From an uncultured Verrucomicrobiota bacterium (GTDB taxonomy: Bacteria > Verrucomicrobiota > Verrucomicrobiia > Limisphaerales > UBA9464), in the NCBI GenBank assembly GCA_903939515.1, contig CAJAHH010000143.1, forward strand, positions 1-56,011: a DNA stretch of 56,011 bases, read 5' to 3'. Below are positions 52,411 to 56,011 of the stretch, piece by piece. Position 1 is the stretch's first letter, and each line of letters opens with the position of its first letter. A program made the position numbers and the translations under genes. Below the pieces are notes generated by a model. It saw only the letters and a list, made by a program, of their open reading frames with translations. It searched no databases and was not told the DNA's origin.

Positions 52411-55083
52411 TTATTCCTGAGCATCAGAACCGCCGCTGGCGGACTCGCTGGCAGCAGGTGCCTCACCCGAAGAGGCTTTTTCGCGCTCTTCCATGGCAGC
52501 CTTGCGGCTGAGGCGGACGCGGCTCTTTTCATCCTGACCGAGGAGTTTCACCCAAATCTCGTCGCCGAGCTGGACGATATCTTCGACCTGCTTGACGCGG
52601 AAGTTGGCGAGCTCGCTGACGTGCACCAGACCTTCGCGGCCCGGGAGGAACTCCACAAAGGCTCCGAAGTCTTTGATGGTCACAACCTTGGCCCGGTAGA
52701 TCTTTCCGATCTCTAGGGGTTCGCCGGAACCTTCGCCTTCGGCACCAGCCGGGGCGTCGCTACGACGGCCACCGCGATCTCCGCCGCGAGCACCACGGTC
52801 TGCGACACGGCCACCGCGATCACCACCGCGATCTCCGCTGCGAGCACCACGGTCTCCACCGCGGTCTCCGCCACGATCGGCTCCGCGCTCGGGGCGTTCA
52901 GCACGCTCCGGACGGGCTTCTTCGCTGGCTGCAGGGGCTCCCTCTTCCGGGGCACCGGTGGAGGGCGGGATTTCTCCACGCTCTTCCATGGCGGCCTTAC
53001 GGCTGAGTTTCACGCGACCCTTTTCGTCGACTCCAATGCACTTCACCCAGATGTCGTCACCCATCTTGATGACGTCTTCAACGCGGGCGACGCGCTTGTT
53101 GGACAACTCGCTGACGTGCACTAGGCCGTCCTGACCGGGGAACACTTCGACGAAGGCGCCGAATTCTTTGATCGTCACGACGCGGCCTTTGTAGACCTTA
53201 CCGATTTCGATCTCGGCGCTCAGCGCTTCGATCTCGCGGCGGGCGATTTCCATGCCTTCCGGGGACACGGAGAACACCTTCACGGTTCCGTCGTCCTCGA
53301 TGTTGATTTCGCAGCCGGACTCTTCGACCAGGCGCTTGATGTTCTTGCCGCCAGGCCCGATCAGCGCGCCGATCTTCTCGGGGTTGATCTTCAGGGTAAC
53401 AATGCGCGGGGCGTACTTGGAAATATCCGAGCGCGGGGCCGGCAGCGTGGTGAGCATGTGGGCCAGGATCAGGCCACGGGCCACGCGGGCCTTCTCGATG
53501 GTCTGCTCCATGATCGGTAGCGGGATGCCCTTGAGCTTCAGATCCAGCTGGAAGCCGGTGATGCCCTTGTCGGTGCCCGCGATCTTGCAGTCCATGTCGC
53601 AGAACGCGTCTTCCCAGCCGATGATGTCGGTCAGGAGCTTGTAGCGGGAGATCTCGTGATTGGCTCCGTACTCGGTGCAAATACCGATGGAGATACCTGC
53701 CACCGGGCGGGTGATGGGCACACCGGCATCCATGAGGGCCAGCGTTGCGCCGCAGACCGAAGCCATCGAGGTGGAACCATTGGATTCCATGATCTCGGCG
53801 GTGATGCGGACGGCGTAGGGATACTCGGTGAGGGGAATCACCGGGCGAACGCTGCGCTCGGCCAGAGCGCCGTGGCCGATTTCGCGGCGGCCGGGGCCAG
53901 TGATGCGGCCGGTCTCACCGACGGAGTAGTTCGGGAAGTTGTAGTGCAGCAGGAATTGCTTCTTGGTTTCGCCACCAGTGTAGGAGTCGAACTGCTGGAT
54001 GTCGTCGCTGGTGCCCAAGGTGGCCAAGCAAACGGCCTGGGTCTCGCCGCGGGCGAACACAGCCGAACCGTGGGCGCGGGGCAGGAAGCCCACTTCGCTG
54101 GTCAGGGTGCGAATTGCGTCGAAGTCGCGGCCGTCCAGACGCTTGGAGTGGTCGAGGACGAGGCTGCGGATCGCTTCCTTCTGGATGTAATACTGGGCGT
54201 CCTTGAGGACGAACTCGGTCACCTTATCGGCACCGAATTGGGCGACGAGCTTCTGACCGACTTCGGCGAAGATCGCGTTGACGGCAGCCTCGCGGGCCAG
54301 CTTCTGCTGGGTGAGGAGGGCCGGGATGATGCGATCACCGGCCAGCGTCTTGGCGGCGGTGAGGATCTCTTCCGGAACGATGGTCACCGTGATGGCGCGC
54401 TTGGTCTTGCCGGCCTTGGCAGCCAGTTCTTCCTGAGCGGCGATCAAGGGTTGGCAGGCGGCCTGGGCGAATTTCAGGGCGGAGATGAAATCGGCCTCCG
54501 AGATTTCGTTGGCGGCACCTTCGTACATGACCACGTCGGTCTTGTTGCCGACATAGATGAGGTCGAGGTCGGACTGGGCCTGCTGTTCGTGGGTGGGGTT
54601 CACTAGGAACTCACCGGCGACGCGGGCGATGCGGACGGCGCCGAGCGGTCCATCCCAAGGAATGTCGGAAACGGTCAACGCGGCCGAAGCTCCGAGGATG
54701 GAGAGGATGTCGGCGTCATTCTGGCCGTCGGCCGAGAGCAGCAGCGACTGGACTTGGACTTCATTGTACCAGCCCTTGGGGAAGAGCGGGCGGATGGGGC
54801 GATCGGTCAGGCGGCAGGTGAGGATCTCCTTTTCGGAGGGCCGGCCTTCACGCTTGAAGTATCCACCGGGGAAACGGCCAGCGGCCGCCGCCTTCTCGCG
54901 GTAATCCACGGTGAGGGGGAAGAAATCCTGACCGGGCTTGGCCTTGGAGGCCGCAACGGCCGCCGTCAGGATGATGGTTTCACCGAGTTGAACGGTCACG
55001 GCGCCGTCGGCCTGCTTTGCAAAGCGGCCGGTTTCGATGGTGATGAATTGACCACCGACGGGGATTTGAACGGTATGGGACAT
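52411..55083 (-). CDS. pnp: Polyribonucleotide nucleotidyltransferase (PNPase) with two S1 domains
   Basis: An 890-residue 3'-5' exoribonuclease that degrades RNA with phosphate. Both RNase PH halves are present: [21 protein letters not shown] and [15 protein letters not shown] in the first, [25 protein letters not shown] and [17 protein letters not shown] in the second. A KH domain ([18 protein letters not shown], about 555-615) and an S1 domain ([20 protein letters not shown], about 628-700) follow. After the usual end comes an unusual tail: a linker at about 731-785 rich in RGG, DRG and GDRG units, then a second S1 domain ([20 protein letters not shown], about 792-865). Escherichia coli PNPase has 711 residues and one S1. 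It follows rpsO, as in many bacteria, with its own leader. Confidence 0.97.
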   Translation of the reverse strand: MSHTVQIPVGGQFITIETGRFAKQADGAVTVQLGETIILTAAVAASKAKPGQDFFPLTVDYREKAAAAGRFPGGYFKREGRPSEKEILTCRLTDRPIRPLFPKGWYNEVQVQSLLLSADGQNDADILSILGASAALTVSDIPWDGPLGAVRIARVAGEFLVNPTHEQQAQSDLDLIYVGNKTDVVMYEGAANEISEADFISALKFAQAACQPLIAAQEELAAKAGKTKRAITVTIVPEEILTAAKTLAGDRIIPALLTQQKLAREAAVNAIFAEVGQKLVAQFGADKVTEFVLKDAQYYIQKEAIRSLVLDHSKRLDGRDFDAIRTLTSEVGFLPRAHGSAVFARGETQAVCLATLGTSDDIQQFDSYTGGETKKQFLLHYNFPNYSVGETGRITGPGRREIGHGALAERSVRPVIPLTEYPYAVRITAEIMESNGSTSMASVCGATLALMDAGVPITRPVAGISIGICTEYGANHEISRYKLLTDIIGWEDAFCDMDCKIAGTDKGITGFQLDLKLKGIPLPIMEQTIEKARVARGLILAHMLTTLPAPRSDISKYAPRIVTLKINPEKIGALIGPGGKNIKRLVEESGCEINIEDDGTVKVFSVSPEGMEIARREIEALSAEIEIGKVYKGRVVTIKEFGAFVEVFPGQDGLVHVSELSNKRVARVEDVIKMGDDIWVKCIGVDEKGRVKLSRKAAMEERGEIPPSTGAPEEGAPAASEEARPERAERPERGADRGGDRGGDRGARSGDRGGDRGGRVADRGARGGDRGGRRSDAPAGAEGEGSGEPLEIGKIYRAKVVTIKDFGAFVEFLPGREGLVHVSELANFRVKQVEDIVQLGDEIWVKLLGQDEKSRVRLSRKAAMEEREKASSGEAPAASESASGGSDAQE

Positions 55084-55383
55084 ACTAGCAGTTGCCCGAC
55101 CGCCCTGAGGAACTTCACTCGACCTTCAGTAAACCTTTCTTGGTGGGGAAGGTTTGTTGGTGGAGAGCGAGTGAAATTTCCCGGGCGGACCGGGCGTTTC
55201 TTTTTAACTTCTTTGACGCGTCTTTGGGTTTTTGGTGCGGGTGACTTTGCGCGCGCGTCGAATGGGCGCGGCACCCGCAATTGTCCGCTTTGGACAATCT
55301 GGACAACCCTGTGGTCGCGGCAATCGTGGCCTGCAGGGTCTCCTAAAGCGAAAACCGGGCTGGAGGCCCGGCGTCGCAAAAAA
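55084..55383 (-). promoter_or_regulatory. pnp leader with two hairpins
   Basis: The 300 bases between rpsO and pnp hold two perfect 7-base-pair hairpins: attgtcc/ggacaat (55280-55298, 5-base loop) and aaacctt/aaggttt (55131-55155, 11-base loop). In Escherichia coli the pnp leader hairpin is cut by RNase III and PNPase then represses its own synthesis. A similar loop here is possible but unproven. Confidence 0.4.
55351..55371 (-). terminator. Terminator or attenuator between rpsO and pnp
   Basis: On the minus strand, ccgggc (55355-55360) pairs with gcccgg (55366-55371) around a 5-base loop and is followed by four T residues. It begins 12 bases past the rpsO stop. The T-run is short, so some readthrough into pnp is likely. 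Confidence 0.7.
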
Positions 55384-55641
55384 TTACTTCCGGAGCTTCA
55401 GCTTCTTGGTCAGCGCCTGGTAACGGGCCGAATCGGTGCGGTTCAGATAATCGAGCAAGCTGCGGCGTTTGCCCACCATGAGCAACATACCACGACGGCT
55501 GCTATGATCCTTCTTGTTCTTCTGAAGATGCTCCGTCAGGGAGTTAATCTTCTCAGTGAGAAGGGCAATCTGGACATCGGCAGAGCCGGTGTCTTTTGCG
55601 TGGATGCGGTGTTCGGCGATGGTTTTGTTTTTTTCGAGCAT
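55384..55641 (-). CDS. rpsO: 30S ribosomal protein S15
   Basis: An 85-residue ribosomal protein that binds the central domain of 16S rRNA and helps form the small-subunit platform. The family sequence is plain: [10 protein letters not shown]-type start ([20 protein letters not shown]), then [21 protein letters not shown] and [20 protein letters not shown]. Length is near the usual 89 residues. It precedes pnp, the ancestral order in many bacteria, and a short terminator separates them. Its start ATG 55641 follows a leader with no strong Shine-Dalgarno. Confidence 0.97.
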   Translation of the reverse strand: MLEKNKTIAEHRIHAKDTGSADVQIALLTEKINSLTEHLQKNKKDHSSRRGMLLMVGKRRSLLDYLNRTDSARYQALTKKLKLRK

Positions 55642-56011
55642 GATTCGGTGTCGGGAAGCTTGATGCCTCCCAGTAAGCGGTTCCGTTTATCCTGAATCGC
55701 CAAGCTAAGGGGCTGCGGTAAATGGGGCAAGCCCGGAGTTTTCTCACTCTAGGAGGGTCGTTTTTTGGGGATCAGCGGGTTGGGTTGCGGGTGGGGCTCT
55801 GCGGGATAGGTCCTGCGCTCGCAGGGAACGTTGGGACAGGGGGAGCTTTCGCGCGTTTGCGCGAGGGGGATCAGGGTGTCGACGTTCCTATGCTCGCTCC
55901 GGACCTATCCCGCTGCCGCCCAGGTGTGTTGTCTGGGGGCGGTGGGTCGATTTTGGGAGGGGATGAGGGAGGGGTTTTAAGAAGGGAGATGATGGATTGT
56001 GTCGTGGGTGG
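55642..56011. other. Region upstream of rpsO, with an inverted repeat
   Basis: No gene is seen. It should hold the rpsO promoter close to 55641. An inverted repeat lies at 55801-55923. The final 80 bases are G-rich on the plus strand without coding features. Confidence 0.5.
55801..55923. repeat. Inverted repeat, REP/BIME-like
   Basis: Perfect 13-base arms, gcgggataggtcc (55801-55813) and ggacctatcccgc (55911-55923), enclose 97 bases. Inside, acgttcc-type sequences next to the arms are also roughly complementary (gggaacgtt near 55829 and gacgttcc near 55881). The layout resembles a paired extragenic repeat. Confidence 0.6.

Noticed and set aside
53656-54606. 316-codon open frame opposite pnp
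   Set aside because: It is fully covered by the conserved PNPase core and reads as Gly/Asp-rich low-complexity sequence.
1-56011. CRISPR array, tRNA, rRNA or intact insertion sequence
   Set aside because: No regularly spaced short repeats, no cloverleaf with a TTCGA-type arm, no rRNA-like stretch and no transposase frame were seen on reading both strands.

Overview
The window looks like the chromosome of a Verrucomicrobiota bacterium, probably near the Pedosphaera/Limisphaerales group. This rests on gene content, not on a marker search. It carries several planctomycete/verrucomicrobial-type modules (DUF1592-DUF1552 and DUF1549/DUF1553-DUF1501), many secreted proteins with Sec or Tat signals, an ECF sigma factor beside a Ser/Thr kinase with WD40 repeats, and a SecA with a long internal insertion. 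Most genes look GC-rich. The 2.97-6.8 kb module and the 3' half of the kinase gene look more AT-rich. Strong Shine-Dalgarno sequences are rare, and several genes appear to start at TTG or GTG.

Layout. 0.6-2.8 kb: secreted subtilisin with a P domain. 3.0-6.8 kb: DUF1592 and DUF1552 pair. 7.0-8.1 kb: HepT/MntA-type (HEPN/MNT) toxin-antitoxin pair inside a duplicated repeat, followed by a SUMF1 relic. 8.3-11.9 kb: DUF1553-DUF1501 pair. 12.9-17.0 kb: very large secreted protein joining an esterase-like phytase domain, Ig-like domains and a 5'-nucleotidase. 17.4-18.1 kb: TerC-family membrane protein. 18.5-21.0 kb: three tightly packed glycan or cell-surface genes.

21.3-24.9 kb: D-glucarate operon (kdgD, gudP-like transporter, gudD). 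25.3-28.4 kb: an amino acid permease and an MFS carrier, each preceded by a copy of the same roughly 320-350 bp repeat unit. 28.9-41.5 kb: a carbohydrate-oriented stretch with a secreted sugar isomerase-like protein, a beta-helix protein, a large unassigned secreted protein that may be a glycoside hydrolase, a second DUF1553-DUF1501 pair and a GH36-like alpha-galactosidase. 41.7 kb: YaeQ. 42.5-42.8 kb: two copies of a 117 bp repeat. 43.1-47.0 kb: ECF sigma factor and kinase/WD40 gene, the latter with an apparent -1 frameshift near its end. 47.4-55.6 kb: housekeeping secA, an RND-type adaptor without a visible pump, and the rpsO-pnp pair with terminators.

How the parts work together. The glucarate operon should import glucarate and convert it to alpha-ketoglutarate semialdehyde, but the dehydrogenase for the final step is not in the window. 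The 29-41.5 kb stretch probably handles plant or algal glycans outside the cytoplasm, with the DUF1553/DUF1501 proteins as envelope partners of unknown reaction. No CRISPR array, tRNA, rRNA, prophage or intact insertion sequence was seen. The least ordinary features are the repeat-embedded toxin-antitoxin island, the repeat unit upstream of the two transporters, the phytase/nucleotidase fusion, the frameshifted kinase, and a PNPase with two S1 domains joined by an RG-rich linker.
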